From contig CAVMBN010000177.1 in assembly GCA_963678705.1 (NCBI GenBank), forward strand, positions 1 through 64,000: 64,000 bases of DNA, written 5' to 3'. The position numbers were made by a program, and so were the translations under genes. This document shows positions 1 through 13,490 of this stretch, piece after piece. Position 1 is the stretch's first letter. Every line of letters begins with the position of its first letter. Source of the stretch: Panorpa germanica (lineage: Eukaryota > Arthropoda > Insecta > Mecoptera > Panorpidae). The notes beneath the pieces are model-generated. The model was not told the origin of the DNA. It worked only from the letters and a program-made list of their open reading frames with translations, and made no database searches.

Positions 1-1546
1 AAAAGGCAACTATCTAAAGGTTGTCCTCAGCGATCTCTAATGGGGCCTGAGCTCTGGAACATGGTATTCGACGAGAACTGTGTTCCTCACTCGAAAGGTT
101 GAGTAGACATATGTTTTGCCAACGATAATGTGATCCTTATCGGTGCAAATAGTACAGAAACCCTAGAAAGCCGTTCTCGACCTGCTATATATAAAATATG
201 TAGTTTTTGAAGCTACAAAGCTACGAAACAAATACAGTAACAACGAATGATAAACTTGTAACACACCTTGCGCGTGTCACAAGGACGGAATGAAGCTTTA
301 ACTCGGCAACTATGCCGACACTATACAAGGGGGCATTTATGCTAATAGTTGTGTATTGTGCTTCGGCATGGTATTACAGGATCAATCTTCCAGATCTTCT
401 ATGCAAAGAACTATGTTATTGACGATGACGCGTTGTTGCAGAACTGTATCTACAGAAGTGGTGCAAGTGATATTGGGGACAATTCCTTTAGATTTAAAAA
501 TCACTCATGCACTTACTCAAGTACAAATTACGCTAGAACTGAAAAAATCAAATTTTGATGATTTAAAATTAATGCGACAAATTTCGAGGATTTAAAGTTA
601 ATGCGGCTGTAGGATAAAAGTCTGGAGACGATACCAAATATATTGCCAAAGAGATGAATGCATATATGCATAAGCTCTGGCAAGACAGATGGGACTTAAT
701 ACAAAAAGGAAGACCTACGTATTGGTTTACAAGGACGTTAATATTGCTTTGCAACACAAGTTGTTCCTATCTACTATGTGTGTGATCGGCTCCTGCTACT
801 TTAGGTGAAAAAAGTGATTAAAAGTGAGAAATTAATTAAGGAAAAAAATTAAATAAATTATATGAATACTTTTTCAAACGAAAAGTGTTTAAGTTTGTTT
901 TAAATTTGTGTTAATTTACCCTAAACAAAGTGTTTTTACAAAAGTTTGACAGTTGGAAACCAGTGTTTAAAACGAATTTTTCATTACGCGTACACGCAAT
1001 CTTATAAACATAACCTCAAATTTGTAACTTTGATATTTGATATAAGACATTAATAAGTGCGACAGACAAAAAAAGTGATAATAATTAGATTAGTGTTAGT
1101 GCTAAAACATCAAGTGGTTTAAAATTCAAGAAATCTGTAGAGATATATAAGGAAGACCTCATATAAACACTACAAATATACGGAAGACAAAAGGTTGCCG
1201 CCCACTATCAAGTAAGTCGAATAACATTAACTATAAATAATATTAAAACACAAGAATTAGTTTATATAAATGCGTGTTTTAAATAATAATGAGAGTGTAT
1301 TAACTGTTATAAGTGATTAAGTGAACAATATATGCGGTTTTCTTGGAAATAGTGATTGATCGTTCATGAACATTCAATGGTAACAAACAAATGGTAAGTA
1401 AGTAGGCATAAGTACAAGTATGTATATGAGATATTTATAGAAATTCAGTGTGCCTTTGTTGATGTCGGGTGGCCAAGTGACCTTCAAAGAATTAGACCGG
1501 CAAAAACCTATAGGTACGTCTACTGCGCTATAGAGAACTATTTTCA
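1..1546 (+). repeat. Array unit U0 (left-truncated)
   Basis: Begins 38 bp into the unit. The RT fragment has an in-frame TGA at 100-102 (GGT TGT became GGT TGA) and a one-base deletion near 207, so it is more broken than most copies. The spacer has a private aattaagg near 837. No difference was seen from 4757-6302. Confidence 0.93.
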
Positions 1547-3132
1547 TTGTCGAACATTATTTTACAAACCGATTACCGTTCCATGAAAAGGCAACTATCT
1601 AAAGGTTGTCCTCAGCTATCTGTAATGGGGCCTGAGCTCTGGAACATCGTATTCGACGAGAACTGTGTTTCTCACTCGAAAGGTTGTGTAGACATATGTT
1701 TTGCCAACGATAATGTGATTCTTATCGGTGCAAATAGTACAGAAACCCTCAAAAGCCGTTCTCGACCTGCTATATATAAAATCTGTAGTTTCTTGAAGCT
1801 ACAAAGCTACGAAACAAATACAGTAACAACGAATGATAAACTTGTAACACACCTTGCGCGTGTCACAAGGACGGAATGAAGCTTAAACTCGGCAACTATG
1901 CCGACACTATACAAGGGGGCATTTATGCTAATAGTTGTGTATTGTGCTTCGGAATGGTAAAACAGGATCAATCTTCCAGATCTTCCATGCAAAGAACTAT
2001 GTTATTGACGATGACGCGTTGTTGCAGAACTGTATCTACAGAAGTGGTGCAAGTGATATTGGGGACAATTCCTTTAGATTTAAAAATCACTCATGTACTT
2101 ACTCAAGTACAAATTACGCTAGAGCTAAAAAAATCAAATTTTGATGATTTAAAATTAATGCGACAAATTTCGAGGATTTAAAGTTAATGCATCTGTAGGA
2201 TAAAAGTCTGGAGACGATACCAAATATATTGCTAAAGAGATGAATGCATATATGCATAAGCTCTGGCAAGACAGATGGGACTTAATACAAAAAGGAAGAC
2301 CTACGTATTGGTTTACAAGGACGTTAATATTGCTTTGCAACACAAGTGGTTCCTATCTACTATGTGTGTGATCAACTCCTGCTACTTTAGGTGAAAAAAG
2401 TGATTAAAAGTGAGAAATTAATTATGGAAAAAAATTAAATAAATTATATTAATACTTTTTCAAACGAAAAGTATTTAAGTTTGTTTTAAATTTGTGTTAA
2501 TTTACTCTAAACAAAGTGTTTTTACAAAAGTTTGACAGTTGGAAACCAGCGTTAAAAACGAATTTTTCATTACGCGTACACGCCGTCTTATAAACATAAC
2601 CTCAAATTTGTAACTTTGATGTTTAATATAAGACATTAATAAGTGCGATAGACAAAAAAAGTGATAATAATTAGGTTAGTGTTAGTGCTAAAACATCAAG
2701 TGGTTTAAAATTCAAGAAATCTGTAGAGATATGTAAGGAAGACCTCATATAAACACTACAAATATACGGAAGACAAAAGGTTGCCGCCCACTATCAAGTA
2801 AGTCGAATAACACTAACTATAAATAATATTAAAACACAAGATTTAGTTTTTATAAATGCGTGTTTTAAATAATAATGAGAGTGTATTAATTGTTATAAGT
2901 GATTAAGTGAACAATATATGCGGTTTTCTTGGAAATAGTGATTGATCGTTTATGAACATTCAATGGTAACAAACAAATGGTAAGTAAGTAGGCATAAGTA
3001 CAAGTATGTATATGAGATATTTATAGAAATTCAGTGTGCCTTTGTTGATGTCCGGTGGCCAAGTGACCTTCAAAGAATTAGACCGGCAAAAACCTATAGG
3101 TACGTCTACTGCGCTATGGAGAACTATTTTCA
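1547..3132 (+). repeat. Array unit U1
   Basis: Private variants: CAGCTATCTG (R to L in the PQRS motif), aacatcgta, and accctcaaaagc (E to K). The lead-in of this unit and of U4 reads gctatagag, so the ATG of the AMENYF motif is lost. Pairs with U4. Confidence 0.93.
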
Positions 3133-4717
3133 TTGTCGAACATTATTTTACAAACCGATTACCGTTCCATGACAAGGCAACTATCTAAAGGTTGTCCTCA
3201 GCGATCTGTAATGGGGCCTGAGCTCTGGAACATGGTATTCGACGAGAACTGTGTTTCTCACTCGAAAGGTTGTGTAGACATATGTTTTGCCAACGATAAT
3301 GTGATCCTTATCGGTGCAAATAGTACAGAAACCCTAGAAAGCCGTTCTCGACCTGCTATATATAAAATCTGTAGTTTCTTGAAGCTACAAAGCTACGAAA
3401 CAAATACAGTAACAACAAATGATAAACTTGTAACACACCTTGCGCGTGTCACAAGGATGGAATAAAGCTTAAACTCGGCAACTATGCCGACACTATACAA
3501 GGAGGCATTTATGATAATAGTTGTGTATTGTGCTTCGGAATGGTAAAACAGGATCAATCTTCCAGATCTTCCATGCAAAGAACTATGTTATTGACGATGA
3601 CGCGTTGTTGCAGAACTGTATCTACAGAAGTGGTGCAAGTGATATTGGGGACAATTCCTTTAGATTTAAAAATCACTCATGCACTTACTCAAGTACAAAT
3701 TACGCTAGAACTGAAAAAATCAAATTTTGATGATTTAAAATTAATGCGACAAATTTCGAGGATTTAAAGTTAATGCGGCTGTAGGATAAAAGTCTGGAGA
3801 CGATACCAAATATATTGCCAAAGAGATGAATGCATATATGCATAAGCTCTGGCAAGACAGATAGGACTTAATACAAAAAGGAAGACCTACGTATTGGTTT
3901 ACAAGGACGTTAATATTGCTTTGCAACACAAGTGGTTCCTATCTACTATGTGTGTGATCGGCTCCTGCTACTTTAGGCGAAAAAAGTGATTAAAAGTGAG
4001 AAATTAATTATGGAAAAAAATTAAATAAATTGTATGAATACTTTTTCAAACGAAAAGTATTTAAGTTTGTTTTAAATTTGTGTTAATTTACCCTAAACAA
4101 AGTGTTTTTACAAAAGTTTGACAGTTGAAAACCAGTGTTAAAAACGAATTTTTCATTACGCGTACACGCGGTCTTATAAACATAACCTCAAATTTGTAAC
4201 TTTGATGTTTGATATAAGATTTAATAAGTGCGATAGACAAAAAAAGTGATAATAATTAGGTTAGTGTTAGTGCTAAAACATCAAGTGGTTTAAAATTCAA
4301 GAAATCTGTAGAGATATATAAGGAAGACCTCATATAAACACTACAAATATACGGAAGACAAAAGGTTGCCGCCCACTATCAAGTAAGTCGAATAACATTA
4401 ACTATAAATAATATTAAAACACAAGAATTAGTTTATATAAATGCGTGTTTTAAATAATAATGAGAGTGTATTAATTGTTATAAGTGATTAAGTGAACAAT
4501 ATATGCGGTTTTCTTGGAAATAGTGATTGATCGTTCATGAACATTCAATGGTAACAAACAAATGGTAAGTAAGTAGGCATAAGTACAAGTATGTATATGA
4601 GATATTTATAGAAATTTAGTGTGCCTTTGTTGATGTCCGGTGGCCAAGTGACCTTCAAAGAATTAGACCGGCAAAAACCTATAGGTACGTCTACTGCGCT
4701 ATGGAGAACTATTTTCA
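3133..4717 (+). repeat. Array unit U2
   Basis: Carries ATGACAAGGC (K to T) and ggatggaataaag. Its first 370 bp match U5. From 3503 on it is distinct (ggaggcatttatgataat), and its spacer lacks two bases (gatataagatttaat). Confidence 0.93.
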
Positions 4718-6302
4718 TTGTCAAACAATATTTTACAAACCGATTACCGTTCCATGAAAAGGCAACTATCTAAAGGTTGTCCTCAGCGATCTCTAATGGG
4801 GCCTGAGCTCTGGAACATGGTATTCGACGAGAACTGTGTTCCTCACTCGAAAGGTTGAGTAGACATATGTTTTGCCAACGATAATGTGATCCTTATCGGT
4901 GCAAATAGTACAGAAACCCTAGAAAGCCGTTCTCGACCTGCTATATATAAAATATGTAGTTTTTGAAGCTACAAAGCTACGAAACAAATACAGTAACAAC
5001 GAATGATAAACTTGTAACACACCTTGCGCGTGTCACAAGGACGGAATGAAGCTTTAACTCGGCAACTATGCCGACACTATACAAGGGGGCATTTATGCTA
5101 ATAGTTGTGTATTGTGCTTCGGCATGGTATTACAGGATCAATCTTCCAGATCTTCTATGCAAAGAACTATGTTATTGACGATGACGCGTTGTTGCAGAAC
5201 TGTATCTACAGAAGTGGTGCAAGTGATATTGGGGACAATTCCTTTAGATTTAAAAATCACTCATGCACTTACTCAAGTACAAATTACGCTAGAACTGAAA
5301 AAATCAAATTTTGATGATTTAAAATTAATGCGACAAATTTCGAGGATTTAAAGTTAATGCGGCTGTAGGATAAAAGTCTGGAGACGATACCAAATATATT
5401 GCCAAAGAGATGAATGCATATATGCATAAGCTCTGGCAAGACAGATGGGACTTAATACAAAAAGGAAGACCTACGTATTGGTTTACAAGGACGTTAATAT
5501 TGCTTTGCAACACAAGTTGTTCCTATCTACTATGTGTGTGATCGGCTCCTGCTACTTTAGGTGAAAAAAGTGATTAAAAGTGAGAAATTAATTAAGGAAA
5601 AAAATTAAATAAATTATATGAATACTTTTTCAAACGAAAAGTGTTTAAGTTTGTTTTAAATTTGTGTTAATTTACCCTAAACAAAGTGTTTTTACAAAAG
5701 TTTGACAGTTGGAAACCAGTGTTTAAAACGAATTTTTCATTACGCGTACACGCAATCTTATAAACATAACCTCAAATTTGTAACTTTGATATTTGATATA
5801 AGACATTAATAAGTGCGACAGACAAAAAAAGTGATAATAATTAGATTAGTGTTAGTGCTAAAACATCAAGTGGTTTAAAATTCAAGAAATCTGTAGAGAT
5901 ATATAAGGAAGACCTCATATAAACACTACAAATATACGGAAGACAAAAGGTTGCCGCCCACTATCAAGTAAGTCGAATAACATTAACTATAAATAATATT
6001 AAAACACAAGAATTAGTTTATATAAATGCGTGTTTTAAATAATAATGAGAGTGTATTAACTGTTATAAGTGATTAAGTGAACAATATATGCGGTTTTCTT
6101 GGAAATAGTGATTGATCGTTCATGAACATTCAATGGTAACAAACAAATGGTAAGTAAGTAGGCATAAGTACAAGTATGTATATGAGATATTTATAGAAAT
6201 TCAGTGTGCCTTTGTTGATGTCGGGTGGCCAAGTGACCTTCAAAGAATTAGACCGGCAAAAACCTATAGGTACGTCTACTGCGCTATAGAGAACTATTTT
6301 CA
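4718..6302 (+). repeat. Array unit U3
   Basis: Same as U0 over the shared part, including the in-frame TGA and the one-base deletion. Its first bases read gtcaaacaatatt, a private change at the RT start. Confidence 0.93.
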
Positions 6303-8258
6303 TTGTCGAACATTATTTTACAAACCGATTACCGTTCCATGAAAAGGCAACTATCTAAAGGTTGTCCTCAGCTATCTGTAATGGGGCCTGAGCTCTGGAA
6401 CATCGTATTCGACGAGAACTGTGTTTCTCACTCGAAAGGTTGTGTAGACATATGTTTTGCCAACGATAATGTGATTCTTATCGGTGCAAATAGTACAGAA
6501 ACCCTCAAAAGCCGTTCTCGACCTGCTATATATAAAATCTGTAGTTTCTTGAAGCTACAAAGCTACGAAACAAATACAGTAACAACGAATGATAAACTTG
6601 TAACACACCTTGCGCGTGTCACAAGGACGGAATGAAGCTTAAACTCGGCAACTATGCCGACACTATACAAGGGGGCATTTATGCTAATAGTTGTGTATTG
6701 TGCTTCGGAATGGTAAAACAGGATCAATCTTCCAGATCTTCCATGCAAAGAACTATGTTATTGACGATGACGCGTTGTTGCAGAACTGTATCTACAGAAG
6801 TGGTGCAAGTGATATTGGGGACAATTCCTTTAGATTTAAAAATCACTCATGTACTTACTCAAGTACAAATTACGCTAGAGCTAAAAAAATCAAATTTTGA
6901 TGATTTAAAATTAATGCGACAAATTTCGAGGATTTAAAGTTAATGCATCTGTAGGATAAAAGTCTGGAGACGATACCAAATATATTGCTAAAGAGATGAA
7001 TGCATATATGCATAAGCTCTGGCAAGACAGATGGGACTTAATACAAAAAGGAAGACCTACGTATTGGTTTACAAGGACGTTAATATTGCTTTGCAACACA
7101 AGTGGTTCCTATCTACTATGTGTGTGATCAACTCCTGCTACTTTAGGTGAAAAAAGTGATTAAAAGTGAGAAATTAATTATGGAAAAAAATTAAATAAAT
7201 TATATTAATACTTTTTCAAACGAAAAGTATTTAAGTTTGTTTTAAATTTGTGTTAATTTACTCTAAACAAAGTGTTTTTACAAAAGTTTGACAGTTGGAA
7301 ACCAGCGTTAAAAACGAATTTTTCATTACGCGTACACGCCGTCTTATAAACATAACCTCAAATTTGTAACTTTGATGTTTAATATAAGACATTAATAAGT
7401 GCGATAGACAAAAAAAGTGATAATAATTAGGTTAGTGTTAGTGCTAAAACATCAAGTGGTTTAAAATTCAAGAAATCTGTAGAGATATGTAAGGAAGACC
7501 TCATATAAACACTACAAATATACGGAAGACAAAAGGTTGCCGCCCACTATCAAGTAAGTCGAATAACACTAACTATAAATAATATTAAAACACAAGATTT
7601 AGTTTTTATAAATGCGTGTTTTAAATAATAATGAGAGTGTATTAATTGTTATAAGTGATTAAGTGAACAATATATGCGGTTTTCTTGGAAATAGTGATTG
7701 ATCGTTTATGAACATTCAATGGTAACAAACAAATGGTAAGTAAGTAGGCATAAGTACAAGTATGTATATGAGATATTTATAGAAATTCAGTGTGCCTTTG
7801 TTGATGTCCGGTGGCCAAGTGACCTTCAAAGAATTAGACCGGCAAAAACCTATAGGTACGTCTACTGCGCTATGGAGAACTATTTTCATTGTCGAACATT
7901 ATTTTACAAACCGATTACCGTTCCATGACAAGGCAACTATCTAAAGGTTGTCCTCAGCGATCTGTAATGGGGCCTGAGCTCTGGAACATGGTATTCGACG
8001 AGAACTGTGTTTCTCACTCGAAAGGTTGTGTAGACATATGTTTTGCCAACGATAATGTGATCCTTATCGGTGCAAATAGTACAGAAACCCTAGAAAGCCG
8101 TTCTCGACCTGCTATATATAAAATCTGTAGTTTCTTGAAGCTACAAAGCTACGAAACAAATACAGTAACAACAAATGATAAACTTGTAACACACCTTGCG
8201 CGTGTCACAAGGATGGAATAAAGCTTAAACTCGGCAACTATGCCGACACTATACAAGG
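4757..8258 (+). repeat. Higher-order block A2, 4756-bp period
   Basis: Second copy of the three-unit block. It ends inside U5, shortly after the RT fragment, so the duplication boundary is not at a unit boundary. Confidence 0.88.
6303..7888 (+). repeat. Array unit U4
   Basis: Copy of U1 at a distance of 4756 bp, with the same translated fragments throughout. Has the spacer variant acgccgtctt. Confidence 0.93.
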
Positions 8259-9474
8259 GGGCATTTATGCTAATAGTTGTGTATTGTGCTTCGGCATGGT
8301 ATTACATGATTAATCTTCCAGATCTTCTATGCAAAGAACTATGTTATTGACGATGACGCGTTGTTGCAGAACTGTATCTACAGAAGTGGTGCAAGTGATA
8401 TTGGGGACAATTCCTTTAGATTTAAAAATCACTCATGTACTTACTCAAGTACAAATTACGCTAGAACTGAAAAAATCAAATTTTTATGATTTAAAATTAA
8501 TGCGACAAATTTCAAGGATATAAAGTTAATGCGGCTGTAGGATAAAAGTCTGAAGACGATACGAAATATATTGCCAAAGAGATGAATGCATATATGCATA
8601 AGCTCTGGCAAGACAGATGGGACTTAATACAAAAAGGAAGACCTACGTATTGGTTTACAAGGACGTTAATATTGCTTTGCAACACAAGTGGTTCCTATCT
8701 ACTATGTGTGTGATCGGCTCCTGCTACTTTAGGTGAAAAAAGTGATTAAAAGTGATAAATTAATTATGGAAAAAAATTAAATAAATTATATGAATACTTT
8801 TTCAAACGAAAAGTATTTAAGTTTGTTTTAAATTTGTGTTAATTTACCCTAAACAAAGTGTTTTTACAAAAGTTTGACAGTTGGAAACCAGTGTTAAAAA
8901 CGAATTTTTCATTACGCGTACACTCGGTCTTATAAACATAACCTCAAATTTGTAACTTTGATGTTTGATATAAGACATTAATAAGTGCGATAGACAAAAC
9001 AAGTGATAATAATTAGGTTAGTGTTAGTGCTAAAACATCAAGTGGTTTAAAATTCAAGAAATCTGTAAAGATATAAAAGGAAGACCTCATATAAACACTA
9101 CAAATATACGGAAGACAAAAGGTTGCCGCCCACTATCAAGTAAGTCGAATAACAATAACTATAGATAATATTAAAACACAAGAATTAGTTTATATAAATG
9201 CGTGTTTTAAGTAATAATGAGAGTGTATTAATTGTTATAAGTGATTAAGTGGACAATATATGCGGTTTTCTTGAAAATAGTGATTGATCGTTCATGAACA
9301 TTCAATAGTAACAAACAAATGGTAAGTAAGTAGGCATAAGTACAAGTATGTATATGAGATATTTATAGAAATTCAGTGTGCCTTTGTTGATGTCCGGTGG
9401 CTAAGTGACCTTCAAAGAATTAGACCGGCAAAAACCTATAGGTACGTCTACTGCGTTATGGAGAACTATTTTCA
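7889..9474 (+). repeat. Array unit U5 (mosaic)
   Basis: Matches U2 up to 8258, then switches to another lineage with tttttatgattt, gatacgaaata, cactcggtc and gacaaaacaagtg. The last three, or close forms of them, recur only in the second half of U31. Confidence 0.93.
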
Positions 9475-11060
9475 TTGTCGAACATTATTTTACAAACCGA
9501 TTACTGTTCCATGAAAAGGCAACTATCTAAAGGTTGTAATCAGCGATCTGTAATAGGGCCTGAGCTCTGGAACATGGCATTCGACGAGAACTGTGTTTCT
9601 CGCTCGAAAGGTTGTGTAGACATATGTTTTGTCAACGATAATGTGATCCTTATCGGTGCAAATAGTACAGAAACCCTAGAAAGCCGTTCTCGACCTGCTA
9701 TGTATAAAATCTGTATTTTCTTGAAGCTACAAAGCTACGAAACAAATACAGTAACAACGAATGATAAACTTGTAACACACCTTACGCGTGTCACAAGAAC
9801 GGAATGAAGCTTAAACTCGGCAACTATGCCGACACTATACAAGGGATCATTTATGCTAATAGTTGTGTATTGTGCTTCGGCATGGTATTACAGGATCAAT
9901 CTTCCAGATTTTCCATGCAAAGAACTATGTTATTGACGATGACGCGTTGTTGCAGAACTGTATCTACAGAAGTGGTGCAAGTGATATTGGGGACAATTCC
10001 TTTAGATTTAAAAATCACTCATGCACTTACTCAAGTACAAATTACGCTAGAACTGAAAAAATCAAATTTTGATCATTTAAAATTAATGCGACAAATTTCG
10101 AGGATTTAAAGTTAATGCGGCTGTAGGATAAAAGTCTGGAGACGATACCAAATATATTGCCAAAGAGATGAATGCATATATGCATAAGCTCTGGCAAGAC
10201 AGATGGGACTTAATACAAAAAGGAAGACCTACGTATTGGTTTACAAGGACGTTAGTATTGCTTTGCAACACAAGTGGTTCCTATCTGCTATGTGTGTGAT
10301 CGGCTCCTGCTACTTTAGGTGAAAAAAGTGAATAAAAGTGAGAAATTAATTATGGAAAAAAATTAAATAAATTATATGAATACTTTTTCAAACGAAAAGT
10401 ATTTGAGTTTGTTTTAAATTTGTGTTAATTTACCCTAAACAAAGTGTTTTTACAAAAGTTTGACAGTTGGAAACCAGTGTTAAAAACGAATTTTTCATTA
10501 CGCGTACACGCGGTCTTATAAACAGAACCTCAAATTTGTAATTTTGATGTTTGATATAAGACATTAATAAGTGCGATAGACAAAAAAAGTGATAATAATT
10601 AGGTTAGTGTTAGTGCTAAAACATCAAGTGGCTTAAAATTCAAGAAATCTGTAGAGATAAATAAGGAAGACCTCATATAAACACTACAAATATACGGAAG
10701 ACAAAAGGTTGCCGCCCACTATCAAGTAAGTCGAATAACATTAACTATAAATAATATTAAAACACAAGAATTAGTTTATATAAATGCGTGTTTTAAATAA
10801 TAATGAGAGTGTATTAATTGTTATAAGTGATTAAGTGAACAATATATGCGGTTTTCTTGGAAATAGTGATTGATCGTTCATGAACATTCAATGGTAACAA
10901 ACAAATGGTAAGTAAGTAGGCATAAGTACAAGTATGTATATAAGATATTTATAGAAATTCAGTGTGCCTTTGTTGATGTCCGGTGGCCAAGTGACCTTCA
11001 AAGAATTAGACCGGCAAAAACCTATAGGTACGTCTACTGCGCTATGGAGAACTATTTTCA
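9475..11060 (+). repeat. Array unit U6
   Basis: PQRS motif region reads NQRS (gttgtaatcag). The catalytic box is FVND (gttttgtcaac), doubly altered. Carries cttacgcgtgtc, shared only with U30, and an aagggatcatt insertion-point variant. Confidence 0.93.
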
Positions 11061-12646
11061 TTGTCGAACATTATTTTACAAACCGATTACCGTTCCATGA
11101 AAAGGCAACTATTTAAAGGTTGTCCTCAGCGATCTGTAATGGGGCCTGAGCTCTTAAACATGGTATTCGACGAGAACTGTGTTTCTCACTCGAAAGGTTG
11201 TGTAGACATATGTTTTGCCAACGATAATGCGATCCTTATCGGTGCAAATAGTACAGAAACCCTAGAAAGCCGTTCTCGACCTGCTATATATAAAATCTGT
11301 AGTTTCTTGAATCTACAAATCTAAGAAACAAATACAGTAACAACGAATGATAAACTTGTGACACACCTTGCGCGTGTCACAAGGACGGAATGAAGCTTAA
11401 ACTCAGCAACTATGCCGACACTATACAAGGGGGCATTTATGCTAATAGTTGTGTATTGTGCTTCGGCATTGTATTACAGGATCAATCTTCCAGATCTTCC
11501 ATGCAAAGAACTATGTTATTGACGATGACGCGTTGTTGCAGAACTGTATCTACAGAAGTGGTGCAAGTGATATTGGGGACAATTCCTTTAGATTTAAAAA
11601 TCACTCATGCACTTACTCAAGTACAAATTACGCTAGAACTGAAAAAATCAAATTTTGATGATTTAAAATTAATGCGACAAATTTCAAGGATTTAAAGTTA
11701 ATGCGGCTGTAGGATAAAAGTCTGGAGACGATACCAAATATATTGCCAAAGAGATGAATGCATATATGCATAAGCTCTGGCAAGACAGATGAGACTTAAT
11801 ACAAAAAGGAAGACCTACGTATTGGTTTACAAGGACGTTAATATTGCTTTGCAACACAAGTGGTTCCTATCTACTATGTGTGTGATCGGCTCCTGCTACT
11901 TAAGGTGAAAAAAGTGAATAAAAGTGAGAAATTAATTATGGAAAAAAATTAAATAAATTATATGAATACTTTTTCAAACGAAAAGTATTTAAGTTTGTTT
12001 TAAATTTGTGTTAATTTACCCTAAACAAAGTGTTTTTACAAAAGTTTGACAGTTGGAAACCAGTGTTAAAAACAAATTTTTCATTACGCGTACACGCGGT
12101 CTTATAAACAAAACCTTAAATTTGTAACTTTGATGTTTGATATAAGACAATAATAAGTGCGATAGACAAAAAAAGTGATAATAATTAGGTTAGTGTTAGT
12201 GCTAAAACATCAAGTGGTTTAAAATTCAAGAAATCTGTAGAGATATATAAGGAAGACCTCATATAAACACTACAAATATACGGAAGACAAAAGGTTGCCG
12301 CCCACTATCAAGTAAGTCGAATAACATTAACTATAAATAATATTAAAACACAAGAATTAGTTTATATAAATGCGTGTTTTAAATAATAATCAGAGTGTAT
12401 TAATTGTTATAAGTGATTAAGTGAACAATATATGCGGTTTTCTTGGAAATAGTGATTGATCGTTCATGAACACTCAATGGTAACAAACAAATGGTAAGTA
12501 GGTAGGCATAAGTACAAGTATGTTTATAAAATATTTATAGAAATTCAGTGTGCCTTTGTTGATGTCCGGTGGCTAAGTGACCTTCAAAGAATTAGACCGG
12601 CAAAAACCTATAGGTACGTCTACTGCGCTATGGAGAACTATTTTTA
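11061..12646 (+). repeat. Array unit U7
   Basis: RT fragment stops early at a TAA (caaatctaag) after 87 codons. Also has ctatttaaagg (S to F), ctcttaaac (W to L) and aatgcgatcc (V to A). Several of these are shared only with U31, about 38 kb away in array distance. Confidence 0.93.
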
Positions 12647-12979
12647 TTGTCGAACATTATTTTACAAACCGATTACCGTTCCATGAAAAGGCAACTATCT
12701 AAAGGTTGTCCTCAGCGATCTGTAATGGGGCCTGAGCTCTGGAACATGGTATTCGACGAGAACTGTGTTTCTCACTCGAAAGGTTGTGTAGACATATGTT
12801 TTGCCAACGATAATGTGATCCTTATCGGTGCAAATAGTACAGAAACCCTAGAAAGCCGTTCTCGACCTGCTATATATAAAATCTGTAGTTTCTTGAAGCT
12901 ACAAAGCTACGAAACAAATACAGTAACAACGAATGATAAACTTGTAACACACTTTGCGCGTGTCACAAGGACGGAATGA
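12647..12979 (+). pseudogene. Reverse transcriptase fragment of an R1-like LINE (reference copy, U8)
   Basis: An open frame of 110 codons resembling the palm of a non-LTR retrotransposon RT. It holds the CPQxSVxGPELWN motif, where CPQGS is usual in the family but R replaces G, then ICFANDNVILIGAN, which aligns with the catalytic [FY]xDD box; the first catalytic Asp is Asn. It has no ATG at its start (the first codon is TTG) and the coding sequence enters from another frame upstream, so it is not a gene. Compared with the diverged copy at 63514-64000, the array copies lost one base in the stretch before ILQ, which explains the frame break. Placement in the R1/Jockey group rests on the overall motif set and is inferred. 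Confidence 0.85.
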
Positions 12980-12991
12980 AGCTTAAACTCG

Positions 12992-13490
12992 GCAACTATG
13001 CCGACACTATACAAGGGGGCATTTATGCTAATAGTTGTGTATTGTGCTTCGGAATGGTATTACAGGATCAATCTTCCAGATCTTCCATGCAAAGAACTAT
13101 GTTATTGACAATGACGCGTTGTTGCAGAACTGTATCTACAGAAGTGGTGCAAGCGATATTGGGGACAATTCCTTTAGATTTAAAAATCACTCATGCACTT
13201 ACTCAAGTACAAATTACGCTAGAACTGAAAAAATCAAATTTTGATGATTTAAAATTAATGCGACAAATTTCGAGGATTTAAAGTTAATGCGGCTGTAGGA
13301 TAAAAGTCTGGAGACGATACCAAATATATTGCCAAAGAGATGAATGCATATATGCATAAGCTCTGGCAAGACAGATGGGACTTAATACAAAAAGGAAGAC
13401 CTACGTATTGGTTTACAAGGACGTTAATATTGCTTTGCAACACAAGTAGTTCCTATCTACTATGTGTGTGATCGGCTCCTGCTACTTTAG
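12992..13490 (+). pseudogene. C-terminal ORF2 remnant of the same LINE (reference copy, U8)
   Basis: Three frame segments fit the C-terminal part of R1-like ORF2 proteins. First, 12992 to about 13085 encodes TMPTLYKGAFMLIVVYCASA. Second, from about 13087, another frame gives RTVSTEVVQAILGTIPLDLKI, close to the TVSTxALxVLxGxxPLDLxI pattern of the family. Third, 13364-13412 encodes WQDRWD followed by KGRPTYWF, fitting the W-x3-W plus KGR-x-TY pattern near the end of such proteins. Stops and frame changes separate them. The antisense strand carries a 62-codon open frame in most units, which is a by-product. Confidence 0.75.

Larger units (their letters stand above)
1..3502 (+). repeat. Higher-order block A1, 4756-bp period
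   Basis: No difference from 4757-8258 was seen in the stretches I compared, and every translated fragment in the two stretches agrees. The first difference is A at 3503 against G at 8259. The block may extend left of the window. Confidence 0.88.

Noticed and set aside
569..757. 62-codon minus-strand ORF repeated in nearly all units
   Set aside because: Antisense to the LINE C-terminal remnant, with no recognisable product. Conserved only because the units are copies.
1547..1879. 110-codon ORF present in most units, as a conserved gene
   Set aside because: It starts at TTG, is entered from another frame upstream, has a mutated RT active site, and is closed by stops in U0, U3, U7, U18, U22, U23, U26 and U31. 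Its persistence is explained by recent copying.
1876..2181. 101-codon ORF whose ATG overlaps the preceding TGA (ATGA), as a two-gene unit
   Set aside because: The frame switches within LINE-derived sequence and differs from the family frame in its first third. The overlap is chance fixed by amplification.
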